NCBI RefSeq assembly: GCF_027889715.1
Contig: NZ_JAPJZH010000013.1
Location: 1-64,000, forward strand
From: Allohoeflea poritis
Lineage (GTDB): Bacteria; Pseudomonadota; Alphaproteobacteria; Rhizobiales; Rhizobiaceae
DNA: 64,000 nucleotides
Reading direction: 5' to 3'
The notes under the pieces: generated by a model
Told to the model about the DNA's origin: nothing
Database searches by the model: none
What the model saw: only the letters and a program-made list of their open reading frames with translations
Part shown: positions 34,973 through 44,605 of the stretch, in pieces
Layout of the letters: the number at the start of each line of letters is the position of its first letter
Position numbering within the stretch: position 1 is the first letter of the stretch
Made by a program: the position numbers and the translations under genes

Positions 34973-35187
34973 GCGAGAAGGGCCCGATCGGCGAGAAAGG
35001 CAATGTCGAGCCGTTGCGCCCGGCGCGACCCTGCCCCGAATGCGGCCGGCCCTCCACACGCAAGAGCTATCCCTTCTGCTCCGAGCGCTGCCGCAATGTC
35101 GATCTGCAGCGCTGGCTCACCGGTTCCTACGCCATTCCGGTGACGGAAGAGGAAGACAATCTCAGGCCTTCCGAGGACGGCGACTAG
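34969..35187 (+). CDS. yacG: DNA gyrase inhibitor YacG, zinc-binding
   Basis: This 72-residue protein binds one zinc through C22, C25, C37 and C41 (CPEC...FCSERC), followed by [16 protein letters not shown], which is diagnostic for YacG. In E. coli the protein binds GyrB and inhibits gyrase. The acidic tail after residue 60 is normal. Its ATG overlaps the maf stop, and tRNA-Phe follows 141 bases later. Confidence 0.93.
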   Translation: MSEKGPIGEKGNVEPLRPARPCPECGRPSTRKSYPFCSERCRNVDLQRWLTGSYAIPVTEEEDNLRPSEDGD

Positions 35188-35328
35188 GACCCGCGTATGG
35201 CGCGCGCCCGGCTGCCGCAAAAAACCATGACAATGGCATGAAATCGTCTGGACACGTTGTTTGGACATGCTATAACCCCGCTCGCCTGACCGGAGCCGCC
35301 AACGTTCCATGGTCCTTATCAAGGCAAT

Positions 35329-35404
<76 letters not shown>

Positions 35405-35595
35405 TTCTCCAGCTTTTGAAAGACACACTGGCATGTTCGGTCCTGCCTCAGCCGGAGCGGAATGTCAGGCCGCCGTCCCGGGTCTATGACGGCCGGTCAA
35501 AACATTAAAAAAGTACTGCTGAATCAACCATCTGTCATTAACCAACAATTCGATACCAAGTTTATTGAAATTCGCCGCAATGGTACATTGCTGGC

Positions 35596-36951
35596 ATGGC
35601 GGCACGTCCCGTAGCGGGCCGCGCGGCGGTGTTTTTGCAAACTTATGGTGTCGAAGTGATAAGAGCGGCCGAAGAGCGTCCCGGTGCCGGCACAGTAGCC
35701 GGATACGAGCTGGATGGCGACCGATACACCCTTGAATGTCTGAAAACGCGAGCGGAGCTGGACGCGTTCGAAGGGGCGTGGCGGCAGCTCGAGCGGCGAT
35801 GCTGTGAACTGTTCATAGCGTTCCAGACCGCCGACTGGTGCCTGACCTGGATCCGCAGCAATCTCCACAACACCGCGAAAAAGCCCGTTGAACCGCATGT
35901 GTTCGTATTGCGGAAAAACGGCGAGGCCGTGCTTGTCTGGCCGACCATGAAAGTCCGTTCGCGGATCGGCATGCGGCTGCTCGTGAGCCTGACATCGCCG
36001 CTCAGCCAGTACAGCAATGTCATTGTCGACCGCGCTTCCGTCCCGACAAAGCTGACCGCCCGGGCGCTGCGCGACGCGATCAGGTTCAGCAAGGTCGATG
36101 CCGCGGCTCTCGATGCCATCCCGGACGGTTCGATGCTGCAGTCGCTGACGAAGAAACACGGCATCCCGGAAATCTTTCATCAGGAATCCTCGATCCTCGA
36201 CCTGGGCAAAGAGGAGGACATGAAATCCTATCTCGATGCATTGCCCAAGAAGACGCGCCGCCAGCGCAACCAGCGTCGCAACAAGCTGACGCGCATGGGC
36301 AAGCTTGACTATCGGGTGCATCCTGGCGGGTCCGCGGAATACAAGTTCCTGATCGGCCGGGCGCTTGAGATGAAGAATGAATGGCTGCAACAAACCGGCC
36401 GCAACGCGCAGACACTGTCCGCTCCTTCGACACTCCGGTTCCTCGGCCAGCTTTCGGGTGATACGAACGCGCCCGGCCAATGCGCCGAGGGGGCCGTCGC
36501 CCATGGTCTTTACCTCGATGACAAGCCGATCGCGATCGAAATCGGCCTGTGTCAGGGCAGACACTACTATGTCTATCTCGGCGCGTTCGACTGGTCCTAC
36601 CGGAAATATTCTCCCGGCAAGGTCCAGATGGAATATTCCCAGAACTGGGCGCATGAGGCCGGTGTGAAGATCTATGATTTTCTCGGCGAGCCGGCCGACT
36701 ACAAGGCCCACTGGACCAATTCCGCCTGCCGCATCCAGTCTTCCCACGTGCCGGTCACGCTGCTGGGGCTGGCCTACTGCGCGACCTGGAAGTCCGTCCT
36801 GCGGCCGGCAATGAAATCCGCATTCGCAAGGCTGGATCCCCGTTACCGCAGGATGCTGATGGGCGCGGTCGCGGCGATTGCCGGACGGGCAACCGGCAAC
36901 GAGCGCGGTATCGACAAGGCCCGCAACTCAGCCGAGAGCCTGGATACGTGA
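35596..36951 (+). CDS. BioF2/GNAT-like acyltransferase (CelD-type), cluster gene 1
   Basis: This 451-residue cytoplasmic protein has the layout of the Acetyltransf_6 (BioF2-like) family: an N-terminal half around RAELDAFEGAWRQLERR and FQTADWCLTWI, and a C-terminal GNAT domain from about residue 230 (RRQRNQRRNKLTRMG, then HGLYLDDKPIAIEIGL and YVYLGAFDWSYRKYSPGKVQ). Relatives act in exopolysaccharide or cellulose clusters and transfer an acyl or aminoacyl group to an unknown acceptor. The promoter region (35405-35595) is AT-rich. The next gene starts 48 bases downstream on the same strand, so I place it first in a four-gene operon. Confidence 0.8.
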   Translation: MAARPVAGRAAVFLQTYGVEVIRAAEERPGAGTVAGYELDGDRYTLECLKTRAELDAFEGAWRQLERRCCELFIAFQTADWCLTWIRSNLHNTAKKPVEPHVFVLRKNGEAVLVWPTMKVRSRIGMRLLVSLTSPLSQYSNVIVDRASVPTKLTARALRDAIRFSKVDAAALDAIPDGSMLQSLTKKHGIPEIFHQESSILDLGKEEDMKSYLDALPKKTRRQRNQRRNKLTRMGKLDYRVHPGGSAEYKFLIGRALEMKNEWLQQTGRNAQTLSAPSTLRFLGQLSGDTNAPGQCAEGAVAHGLYLDDKPIAIEIGLCQGRHYYVYLGAFDWSYRKYSPGKVQMEYSQNWAHEAGVKIYDFLGEPADYKAHWTNSACRIQSSHVPVTLLGLAYCATWKSVLRPAMKSAFARLDPRYRRMLMGAVAAIAGRATGNERGIDKARNSAESLDT

Positions 36952-36999
36952 CATCGCGATACATCGCCCATTTTCGAGCCGTTGAAGCCGGAGTGCGAA

Positions 37000-38271
37000 A
37001 TGCGTTCCGGCTCTGACCGTATGGCTGTCCTGCTGCTCGGCAACTATCGGCCGACGCTGCCCTTGTCGGAGATGTTCTGCCGCAGGGACATGCATGTCAT
37101 CGCCGGAAGCGAGGGCTGCGATCATTGCGCCGAATATTCCCGCTTCGTTTCCGAGATCTGGGATCATCCGAAAGTCGCGGACGCGAAGCACTTTCTTTCC
37201 GCCCTGACGAAACTGCTCGCCGATCGCCCGGAAATTGGACTGGTGGTTCCCGTCGAAGAGGCCTTTGTCCGCTTCTTCGCAAGGCAAGGGGCCGATCTGC
37301 CGGAGCATGTCCGCATCGCCATGGTCGATCCGCAACTGGCGCAGACATGCCTGGACAAGGTCGCGCTGCTGAACATCGCGGGGGACGCCGGTATCCCGGT
37401 CGCGCCTTTCCGTCTGGTGGATTGCGTCGATGGCATGCGCGAGGCGCTGGACGCGCTGTCCTATCCGGTCGTTGTGCGTCCCGAGCAATCATCCAACCGT
37501 CTGTTCGGCCACAAGGCCCTGACCCTGCACTCGGACGAGGACCGGGACCATTGGTTTGCAACCTGGCCGGCGGAGCAACGCGCGCTGCTGGTGCAGCGAA
37601 AGGTCGGCGGCATCCGGCACAATTGTTATTTTGCCGCCCAGTCGGGCGACATCAGCCGGTATCTCCACGCCATCATCGCCAGAACCGACCGGATGGACGG
37701 ATCGGGCCTGGCCGTGGAGGGCAGGACGATCGCGCCGGAACCGGCGATCCTGGAACATTCGAAGAAACTGGTCTCGACGCTGGGTTACACCGGCATCGGC
37801 TGCATTCAATATCTCGTCGACGAAGAGCGCGGCGAAACCCATCTGCTGGAGATCAATCCGCGCATAGCCGGCAACCACGTGATTCCCGAATATTGCGGGC
37901 TGGGACTTGCCGAGTTCCTGGTGGATGGCGCCGATGGCGACCTCCGGTTCGGCCGCCCCGATGTGCACTATTCCTGGGTCGCGGGAGACCTGGAAGGTTT
38001 CAAGTCGGAACTGCTGCGCGGGGCGCTGGGGCCGGGGCAGGCCCTCAAATGGTTTGGCAGGATCGTACGAAACGCCGTTCGCAGCGATGTCGACGTCATG
38101 CTCAACACCAGAGACCCGCTGCCGGGCATCGTCAATCTGCTGGACGTGATCCCGGGCGTCGGCCATATCACCCGGCTGCGCCGCAAGGAAGGGGACGTGA
38201 CGTATCTCGAACGCCTCGTTCCGAAAGCACGTCCGGGAATTTCAATCATCAAGGCCGCCGGAGAAACTTGA
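37000..38271 (+). CDS. ATP-grasp carboxylate-amine ligase, cluster gene 2
   Basis: The 423-residue product contains an ATP-grasp fold: an N-terminal pre-ATP domain (MAVLLLGNYRPTLPLSEMF), a central nucleotide-binding region with YPVVVRPEQSSNRLFG (the Lys/Arg P-loop area) and LLVQRKVGGIRHN, and the metal site THLLEINPRIAGNH at about residues 278-291, where Glu and Asn bind magnesium. Such enzymes join a carboxylate to an amine through an acyl phosphate, often an amino acid to a small molecule. The start at 37000 has GGAG seven bases upstream. The FemAB-like gene begins one base after its stop, so the two should be made together. Confidence 0.85.
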   Translation: MRSGSDRMAVLLLGNYRPTLPLSEMFCRRDMHVIAGSEGCDHCAEYSRFVSEIWDHPKVADAKHFLSALTKLLADRPEIGLVVPVEEAFVRFFARQGADLPEHVRIAMVDPQLAQTCLDKVALLNIAGDAGIPVAPFRLVDCVDGMREALDALSYPVVVRPEQSSNRLFGHKALTLHSDEDRDHWFATWPAEQRALLVQRKVGGIRHNCYFAAQSGDISRYLHAIIARTDRMDGSGLAVEGRTIAPEPAILEHSKKLVSTLGYTGIGCIQYLVDEERGETHLLEINPRIAGNHVIPEYCGLGLAEFLVDGADGDLRFGRPDVHYSWVAGDLEGFKSELLRGALGPGQALKWFGRIVRNAVRSDVDVMLNTRDPLPGIVNLLDVIPGVGHITRLRRKEGDVTYLERLVPKARPGISIIKAAGET

Positions 38272-38272
38272 T

Positions 38273-39427
38273 ATGAGTTTGATTTCCGAATTCGAAGTTC
38301 CGCTGACCGGCGGTTTGAGCCGGTCGAACCCCGCCGCCAGCGGTGCCCCGGCGAGCGATTGCACCGTGCGCCGGCTGGATCATGCCGTGTGGGATGAGCA
38401 GTTTTCCGAATACCGGGACATCGTTCATGAGCAGACGGCCTGTTTCAATCTTGCGCGATGGCCGGCGGATGCGCTGCAGTTTCTTGCCGTCGAAAGACAG
38501 AACCGGATCGTCGGCGGCGCCGTTGTCCGCACGGTAAAGGCCCCGGCCAATCTGGCCAGGCTTTCGATCTTGCGCTGGGGCCCGCTCTGGCGGCCGGCAC
38601 ACCGCGAGCCCGACCCGGCCAACCTGTCGCGCATCCTCAATGCGCTGACCGAGGAACTGGTTGTGCGCCAGAACAGCTATCTGATGGTCATTCCGCGTTC
38701 GGATCCCCAATATGCGGCGATGGAAAGCGAAATGCTGCGCGATCTGGGTTTCAAGGCGCTTTACCAGCCGCCAGCGCCGGAGCGGTATTTCGTCGATGTC
38801 GACATGCCGGCCGACGACGCCATGGCCAGCCTCAGCCAGAAATGGCGCTACAATCTGCGCAAATCGCAGAAGCAGGATTTGAGGTTCGAATGGCATCACG
38901 GCAGCGCCGGTGCGGCTCTTTTCCAGCCCGTCTTCAGCCAGATGATGTCGCGGAAAAATTTCTACGATGAGAGCGCGATCGACTCGCTGGAGCAAATCGC
39001 CGAGTCGCCGACCAAGGCGCTTCGTCCCGAATTTGCCATCGTCTTCGAGAAGGACGAACCGGTTGCCGCGGCGGCGATCGACATGAGCGGCGAGCGGGCA
39101 ATCTACCTTTACGGTGCAACGAACAACCGCGGCAACAAGCTGCGCGCCGGCTATTTCATGCAATGGGAGATCATGAAGCGCCTGTGCAAGACCCCGCGTA
39201 TTCGCTGGTACGATCTTGGCGGAGCGACGTCCGAGACCTGCAGTCTGCACCAGTTCAAGCGCGGGCTGACCGGCAAGGCCGGCGTTGTCTCCGATATCCC
39301 GCCCTATTTCGGCAAGGGACCGGATCTGCTTCAGGAAACCTTCGGCAAGGCAGCGCTTAAGAGCCGCCTTCTCAAGTTCCAGCTGCAAAAACATCTTCAT
39401 CAGTTCGCGCCGGCTTTTCTCAAGTAG
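38273..39427 (+). CDS. FemAB-like aminoacyl/acyl transferase, cluster gene 3
   Basis: This 384-residue protein has two GNAT-like halves in the FemABX pattern. The C-terminal half shows AIYLYGATNNRGNKLRAGYF and RIRWYDLGGATSE; the Tyr-Asp-Leu-Gly-Gly motif is typical of lipid II:glycine transferases and their relatives. The basic SQKWRYNLRKSQKQDLRFEW segment near residue 185 is also characteristic. Gram-negatives lack interpeptide bridges, so the acceptor is probably another lipid-linked or surface molecule. It is tightly packed with the ATP-grasp gene before it and the flippase gene five bases after it, linking amide-bond formation to export. Confidence 0.83.
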   Translation: MSLISEFEVPLTGGLSRSNPAASGAPASDCTVRRLDHAVWDEQFSEYRDIVHEQTACFNLARWPADALQFLAVERQNRIVGGAVVRTVKAPANLARLSILRWGPLWRPAHREPDPANLSRILNALTEELVVRQNSYLMVIPRSDPQYAAMESEMLRDLGFKALYQPPAPERYFVDVDMPADDAMASLSQKWRYNLRKSQKQDLRFEWHHGSAGAALFQPVFSQMMSRKNFYDESAIDSLEQIAESPTKALRPEFAIVFEKDEPVAAAAIDMSGERAIYLYGATNNRGNKLRAGYFMQWEIMKRLCKTPRIRWYDLGGATSETCSLHQFKRGLTGKAGVVSDIPPYFGKGPDLLQETFGKAALKSRLLKFQLQKHLHQFAPAFLK

Positions 39428-39432
39428 CCAGC

Positions 39433-40728
39433 ATGATCGCCCTGCTGACAAAGATATCCGGACTGACCCTGGCGCGGTTGCTGGGCGCATTGGCGACATT
39501 TGCCATCACGATCGTGATTGCGCGGCAGTTCGGCACCGACAATCTGGCGATCTATGCTGTCTGCATTTCTCTCGCCAATCTCGTGGCAGTCGCAATTCCC
39601 CTTGGCCTGCAGTCGCTGGCGACGGTCGAGGTCGCGAAATTGTCGGCATTGCCCGATCGTCCTGCGATCCGCGATTTCATTGCCCATGGTCGACACATAA
39701 TGGCGCGCTCCTGGCTGCTTGCGGCCTTGCTGACCGTGCTGTTTGTCGCGGCTGTGTTTCTGACTGGACAGGCGTCCGAATACACGAAGCCGGCTGCCAT
39801 CGCGGTGCTGGCATTTGCGCCGATCATGGCCTTGAACCAGTTTCATGGTGGCGTGCTGATCGGCCTGCAGAAGCCGTTCAGCGGGCAGCTGTCGGACGGT
39901 CTGGTCAGGCCGCTTGTCGCCCTTGCGCTGCTGTTTGCGGCGGTAACCGTATTTGAAAACCGGTCCTTTGCGTTGATACTGACTGCCATCGTCACGGGGG
40001 CGGCCGTGGCGGCGGCGATCCAGATCCGTGCCTTGCGGCCGCAAATGGCGGTGGCGTCGGAGGCCCGCGAGCCGAGCGCCGGCTCCCGCCGCGACTGGTC
40101 GCGCAAATCGCGCTCGTGGCTCGGCATAACGCTGTGCTGGGACTATCAGATCGAGATCCTGCTGCTTGCCTGCGCCCTTTTCGCCGCGCCTCTGGAAATC
40201 GCGCTGCTGCATGTGTGCTTCCGCATCCGGGTTCTGGTCGGATTCGGCATTCGTGCCCTCTACGTCGTGCTGCAGCCGCAGATACTGCAGGCCTGCGCCA
40301 GGGAAGACAGGCCCTTGACCAGGCGTCTCATCGGCCGCCTGAACGGCGTCGCGACGGCCTATATCATTGCCGCGATTGCCGGCCTCGCCATCGCCGGGAA
40401 ACCTCTGCTGGCTCTGTTTGATCCGGCATTCGGCGCCTACGCTCAGGTGCTTCTGGTCGTCTGTTCTGCCGCCGTGCTGCGGGCGATTTTCGGCCCGTCC
40501 ATAACCGTGCTTGCCTCGCATGAGCGGCAGGGCGATATTCTTGCCCTGCTGGCCGTTGGCGTGGCTTTGTCGCTCGCGCTGGCCTTTGCGCTCTATCCGG
40601 CACTCGGCGTCCTTGGCATCGCTGTCGCCTACAGCCTGTCGGTCATGCTGGCCGCCAGCGGGATGTGGCTGCTGGCAAAGCTGCGCTGCGACACCGACAC
40701 GGCGATCTGGGCGAACGGCCTGATTTAG
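39433..40728 (+). CDS. Polysaccharide-type flippase (MOP superfamily, Wzx-like), cluster gene 4
   Basis: This 431-residue integral membrane protein has about twelve hydrophobic helices and the N-terminal pattern LARLLGALATFAITIVIARQFG, followed by YAVCISLANLVAVAIPLGLQ, which is seen in Wzx and PST-type lipid-linked oligosaccharide flippases. These move undecaprenyl-linked units across the inner membrane. No glycosyltransferase, Wzy polymerase or Wzz gene accompanies it here, so the cargo may be a lipid-linked aminoacylated molecule or one made elsewhere. It ends the four-gene run, 33 bases before the convergent amidotransferase gene. Confidence 0.85.
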   Translation: MIALLTKISGLTLARLLGALATFAITIVIARQFGTDNLAIYAVCISLANLVAVAIPLGLQSLATVEVAKLSALPDRPAIRDFIAHGRHIMARSWLLAALLTVLFVAAVFLTGQASEYTKPAAIAVLAFAPIMALNQFHGGVLIGLQKPFSGQLSDGLVRPLVALALLFAAVTVFENRSFALILTAIVTGAAVAAAIQIRALRPQMAVASEAREPSAGSRRDWSRKSRSWLGITLCWDYQIEILLLACALFAAPLEIALLHVCFRIRVLVGFGIRALYVVLQPQILQACAREDRPLTRRLIGRLNGVATAYIIAAIAGLAIAGKPLLALFDPAFGAYAQVLLVVCSAAVLRAIFGPSITVLASHERQGDILALLAVGVALSLALAFALYPALGVLGIAVAYSLSVMLAASGMWLLAKLRCDTDTAIWANGLI

Positions 40729-40761
40729 GAGGCCTTCTCAGGGATCGCTTGTAGCGAGATC

Positions 40762-41493
40762 CTACCCGTACCGCTTGACGAAATTCCGCAGGATGGCCGC
40801 CCCGGCCTGCGGATTGCCCAAACGCGCCTCGGCCGTCAGGCGTTCGGCATCCTGCGGCGCGAAATAGCCCTTGTCGCGATAGATGCGGATTCGCAGGGCA
40901 AAGACGTCTCCGTCGGCCTCCGGGTGAAACTGCGTCGCGTAGACATTTTTTCCGAAACGGATCATCTGGAACGGGCAGGCGTCTCCCGCCACCAGATGCG
41001 CGCAGCCGGGCGGCAGCTCCTGCACCGCCTCCTTGTGCCCGACGAATGCGTCGAACGGCCCGTCGATGCCGTCGAGCAGGGGATCGGTTTTGCCCATCTC
41101 GGTGGGCGCCGCGCGGGCAACGGAGACCGGCTCGCTGAAACGCTCCTTCGAGACGGACGCGCCAAGATGGTGTGCCAGGATGCCGATGCCATAGCAGCAG
41201 CCGAGAAACGGCACGTCATTGGCGGTGACCGCCGGCATTAGCGACAGCACGGCGTCCTCGATACGTTTTTCGACCGAAGACTTCTGGTCTTGTGGGTCGG
41301 AAACGCAGCCAGGCCCGCCGCCGACGATCACGCCGGCATAGGAGTCAAGATCCGTTTCGGGCAGGCCCTCCCGTTCGAGACGCACGCGATGTGCGCGATC
41401 TTCAGTGAGCCCGCCCTTGTCGAGAATGGCGCGGAATTCGTCGTCGGACGCTTCTTCTTCGGGGCGCAGCTGCAGGATCAGGAACGGTTTCAT
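40762..41493 (-). CDS. Class I glutamine amidotransferase domain protein
   Basis: This 243-residue free-standing GATase has the nucleophile elbow FLGCCYGIG with C100 as the likely catalytic Cys, and the catalytic His-Glu in YATQFHPEAD near residue 188. It resembles GMP-synthase-type amidotransferase domains without a synthetase domain, a group often annotated as glutamine amidotransferase or gamma-glutamyl hydrolase-like. It could deliver ammonia to a partner or hydrolyse gamma-glutamyl bonds. It converges on the flippase gene, so a link to the ATP-grasp/FemAB cluster is possible but not shown. Confidence 0.87.
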   Translation of the reverse strand: MKPFLILQLRPEEEASDDEFRAILDKGGLTEDRAHRVRLEREGLPETDLDSYAGVIVGGGPGCVSDPQDQKSSVEKRIEDAVLSLMPAVTANDVPFLGCCYGIGILAHHLGASVSKERFSEPVSVARAAPTEMGKTDPLLDGIDGPFDAFVGHKEAVQELPPGCAHLVAGDACPFQMIRFGKNVYATQFHPEADGDVFALRIRIYRDKGYFAPQDAERLTAEARLGNPQAGAAILRNFVKRYG

Positions 41494-41708
41494 AGGCGGT
41501 GGTCTGACGGTTTCGCGGTGGATTGGATCGCTGCTCTATGCGGCAATTGCCGGGTCCAGTCAAACGCGGCGAATCATGTCCATGTGTTCGCTTTGAGTGA
41601 TCCCGTTCACGGTCAGCACGCGCAAAGGCCCCGAATTTTCGCTTTCTCAACAGCCAATTGCGCGTCAAGGGTTTGCAAACCGGCGTTGCGGTGATCCTTT
41701 GGTCGGTA

Positions 41709-43484
41709 ATGAACCAACCCGAGACAGATGTAAGCCGGTTTGCCATTTACATCGCGCTGGTGGCCGTTGGAATGCTTGCCGGCGCCGCCGCCGTTGCTTT
41801 CCTGCTTAATCCTGTCGGCTTCAGGATCCTCACCCTCATCTTTTCCGGTTTTGCGGTGTTGGGGCTTGGCGCCGTGCTTTTTGCGGTTTTCAGCCGGATT
41901 TGGCTGGCGCGCCTGTCCGAACAGTGGAGCGCGACGCGCGCGACCCGCCTGTTCAACGGCCTATTGGAAGCCGCCCGTGATCCCGCGACATTCGCAGACG
42001 CACTTGAGCGCAATCGGGCGGAAGTCGCCGAATTGGCCCGGATGGGTCTCAGCTTTTTTGTTGCGACCAGATCGCTGGCTGTCGTGGGCATGGCCCTGGG
42101 CGCCGTTGTCTCGGTGGCAACGCTGCTTACGGCTTACATCCAGATTGAACGGCTTACGGAACAGAACCGTCTGATAAACATACAGAACAGTCTGGCCGAG
42201 GCCAGCCGCCGCGCCTCGCTCAATTTCGAACTGTCGAACATTCTCAACGCGCTGGACAACAAGCAAGACGCGGATCAGCTTCTTATTTCAAGGGTCTCGG
42301 CATTGAGCCGTTCGCTGCGCCCCTATCGGCTGCTGCAGGACGATGGCTCGCTTTCCGATCCCCTGTCGCCGGAACGGGCGCAGTTGCTCCTTAGCCTGCT
42401 TGCCTCGGGCGTCGATATGGCGCGGATCGGCGAAGCCGGCGCAACTTTTGCCTATGCCGATCTTCGCGGGGCAGATCTCAGCGGGCAAAAACTGGTGAAT
42501 GTCGAATTGTCCAACGCCGATTTGAGAGGCGCCAATCTCTCGGCGACCTCGCTGGTTCGGGTCAATCTTTCATCCTCCAAACTGCCCGCTGTCGCCAAGT
42601 TCACGCCCACCGAATTCGAGGGCCTCGACATCAGCGGAGCGACCACGACCGAACCGGACTGGCTTGCCAATTTTATCAAGGGGCTGGGTTACCCGGTTGC
42701 GGCAAGATCCCGGACAGCCGATCGAACCTCCAGCCACGGCGTCATCATACTTGCCGATCGAGAGCCGTTGACGGTCGGAATGGACGTTTCGGTGATCGCC
42801 GTTTCAAGATCGCGGCTGTCGAGCGCAGCCAGTTGGCGGCAAACCGAAGACGGAAAGCTCGTCTCGGATCAAAGAGCGGCAAATCTCAGCTCGTGGCTAG
42901 AATCGGTTGATGCCGAGATAGCCGCCGAGCCCAGTGTTACGCCGGACGAAATCGTTGCGAACAATTTGCCAAGACTGGACGACTTCATAAGTGAGGCCGA
43001 TAATTTCAGAATCTCGACCAGCACCCGGTTGATCGGTCTTCCCGAACTGGCGGATGTCTTTGAGTTTCTCGCTCCCTACGGCCTGTTTCCCGCACGCGCC
43101 AGATTTGACGGCATTTCACCCGGCGGGATGGGTAAGCCGGTGTCCGTCCTGGCCCCTGACGGCGCCGGAGCCCAGCCCCAGCGGCCGGATCTGAGGAACG
43201 CGGATTTTTCATTTGCGGACCTGCGTTATGTGCGCTTTGGCCGCAGCGATCTCTCGGGAGCGAATTTTAGCGGGGCGCTCCTGCCACCTTACGAGTATTT
43301 CAAATATGCCGAATTGTCATCGGCGGACTTCACGAATGCGGTCCTGCCGCACAATTGGCCGGACAGCGTGATCGATCCGGAAAAATACATGCAGTCCGAG
43401 CAATGCGAGACCATCTATGACAGCGAGATCGGGCAGCAGGTCGAGGGCAGGTGCATCACGATCGTGAGGGCGATCGATCAGTAG
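41709..43484 (+). CDS. Membrane-anchored pentapeptide-repeat protein A
   Basis: The 591-residue product has two N-terminal membrane helices (about residues 12-35 and 41-63) and a third near 117-140, then two blocks of pentapeptide repeats. Block one is near residues 245-285 (YADLRGADLSGQKLVNVELS, NADLRGANL) and block two near 495-540 (RNADFSFADLRYVRFGRSDL, SGANFSGALL). The region between is a soluble domain of unknown type. Pentapeptide repeats fold as a right-handed quadrilateral helix and often mediate protein binding. I prefer the ATG at 41709; an upstream TTG would add 17 residues. A second protein of similar design is encoded 1.1 kb downstream on the other strand. Confidence 0.75.
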   Translation: MNQPETDVSRFAIYIALVAVGMLAGAAAVAFLLNPVGFRILTLIFSGFAVLGLGAVLFAVFSRIWLARLSEQWSATRATRLFNGLLEAARDPATFADALERNRAEVAELARMGLSFFVATRSLAVVGMALGAVVSVATLLTAYIQIERLTEQNRLINIQNSLAEASRRASLNFELSNILNALDNKQDADQLLISRVSALSRSLRPYRLLQDDGSLSDPLSPERAQLLLSLLASGVDMARIGEAGATFAYADLRGADLSGQKLVNVELSNADLRGANLSATSLVRVNLSSSKLPAVAKFTPTEFEGLDISGATTTEPDWLANFIKGLGYPVAARSRTADRTSSHGVIILADREPLTVGMDVSVIAVSRSRLSSAASWRQTEDGKLVSDQRAANLSSWLESVDAEIAAEPSVTPDEIVANNLPRLDDFISEADNFRISTSTRLIGLPELADVFEFLAPYGLFPARARFDGISPGGMGKPVSVLAPDGAGAQPQRPDLRNADFSFADLRYVRFGRSDLSGANFSGALLPPYEYFKYAELSSADFTNAVLPHNWPDSVIDPEKYMQSEQCETIYDSEIGQQVEGRCITIVRAIDQ

Positions 43485-43515
43485 TCTGCCTGGCGCGCAT
43501 GCCGTTAAACGCGAA

Positions 43516-44484
43516 TCAATCGGTTTCGCCCTTTGGTTTCGGTCGCGGCGAGGGGCCCGTGTCGAAGCGCGGGTTGGGATTACGCAGGACCGGGCTTTTT
43601 GCCGAAACGTTCTCGCGGCTTTCGCGCCAGACCACGAACAGGCCTGAAAGGATGATGACCGCCGAGCCGATGGCGACATAGGTGTCGGGGCGCTCCATGA
43701 AGAAGATGGCGCCATAGGCGCTCGCCCAAAGGATCTGGCTGTACTGCGTCGGCGCGATCACCGCCGCCGGCGCGGAACGGTAGGCGGCGATGATGCAGAG
43801 CTGCGCGAGGACCGAAATCAGTCCGATGGCGGCCATCAGCCCGAGATCCTGCAGATCAACCGGCACATAGACGGCCGGCAGCATCATGGCCATGGCGATG
43901 AGCGAGACGAGCATTGGATAAAGGATCAGTACTGCCGAGCGCTCCTCGCTGCCTATCTTGCGCACGACGATCGCCGCAAGCGCCGCGGCAACGGCAGCCG
44001 CGAGCGCCGCGAAATGGCCCGGTGACAGCGCGGTGAAGCCCGGTCGCAACACGATGAGCACCCCGATCAGCCCGATCCCGACCGCGGCCCAGCGCCGCGC
44101 CCGCACCACCTCGCCAAGCAGCGGCACGGAAAAGGCGGTAATCAGCAGCGGCGCCGCGAAGAGCAGCGCATAGACTTCCGTCAGCGGCAGGTTGACGAAG
44201 GCGTAGAAGGCGCTCGACATGGCGATGATCGTCAACACCGAGCGCATCAGGATGAGCCAGGGATGGTGCGGCCTGAAATTGTCCACGGCGCGGTCCGCCA
44301 GAATGATCATCGACATCGGCACGAAGGCGAACAGCATGGCAAAGAAGATGATCTGGAAGACCGGATAGGTCTCGCCCAGCGCCTTGATGATCGCGTCATG
44401 TGTGGCGAACAGCCCAAAGCCCAGCACGGCAAATCCGAGGCCGCCCAGCGTCGATGTCTTGTTTTCGGTTGGTTCCGTGCTCAT
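43516..44484 (-). CDS. DMT-family transporter with two EamA domains
   Basis: This 322-residue inner-membrane protein has ten hydrophobic helices arranged as two EamA repeats (about residues 13-145 and 160-290). The first repeat starts GLGFAVLGFGLFATHDAIIKALG and the second has the FAALAAAVAAALAAIVVRKIG segment. DMT exporters move amino acids, nucleobase derivatives or other metabolites out of the cell. The C-terminal tail (30 residues) is charged. It lies between the two pentapeptide-repeat genes and overlaps neither; the substrate is unknown. Confidence 0.9.
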   Translation of the reverse strand: MSTEPTENKTSTLGGLGFAVLGFGLFATHDAIIKALGETYPVFQIIFFAMLFAFVPMSMIILADRAVDNFRPHHPWLILMRSVLTIIAMSSAFYAFVNLPLTEVYALLFAAPLLITAFSVPLLGEVVRARRWAAVGIGLIGVLIVLRPGFTALSPGHFAALAAAVAAALAAIVVRKIGSEERSAVLILYPMLVSLIAMAMMLPAVYVPVDLQDLGLMAAIGLISVLAQLCIIAAYRSAPAAVIAPTQYSQILWASAYGAIFFMERPDTYVAIGSAVIILSGLFVVWRESRENVSAKSPVLRNPNPRFDTGPSPRPKPKGETD

Positions 44485-44605
44485 TGGCAGGTCCGACCGC
44501 AGTGACAGTCGAGGCTGGGTATTACCAGTCCTGTGGCCAGCGGCTAATCAGTTAACTTGAATTGAGGCCAAACGAACCGCCTGCGATCCGGATGTCCGGC
44601 AGGGC

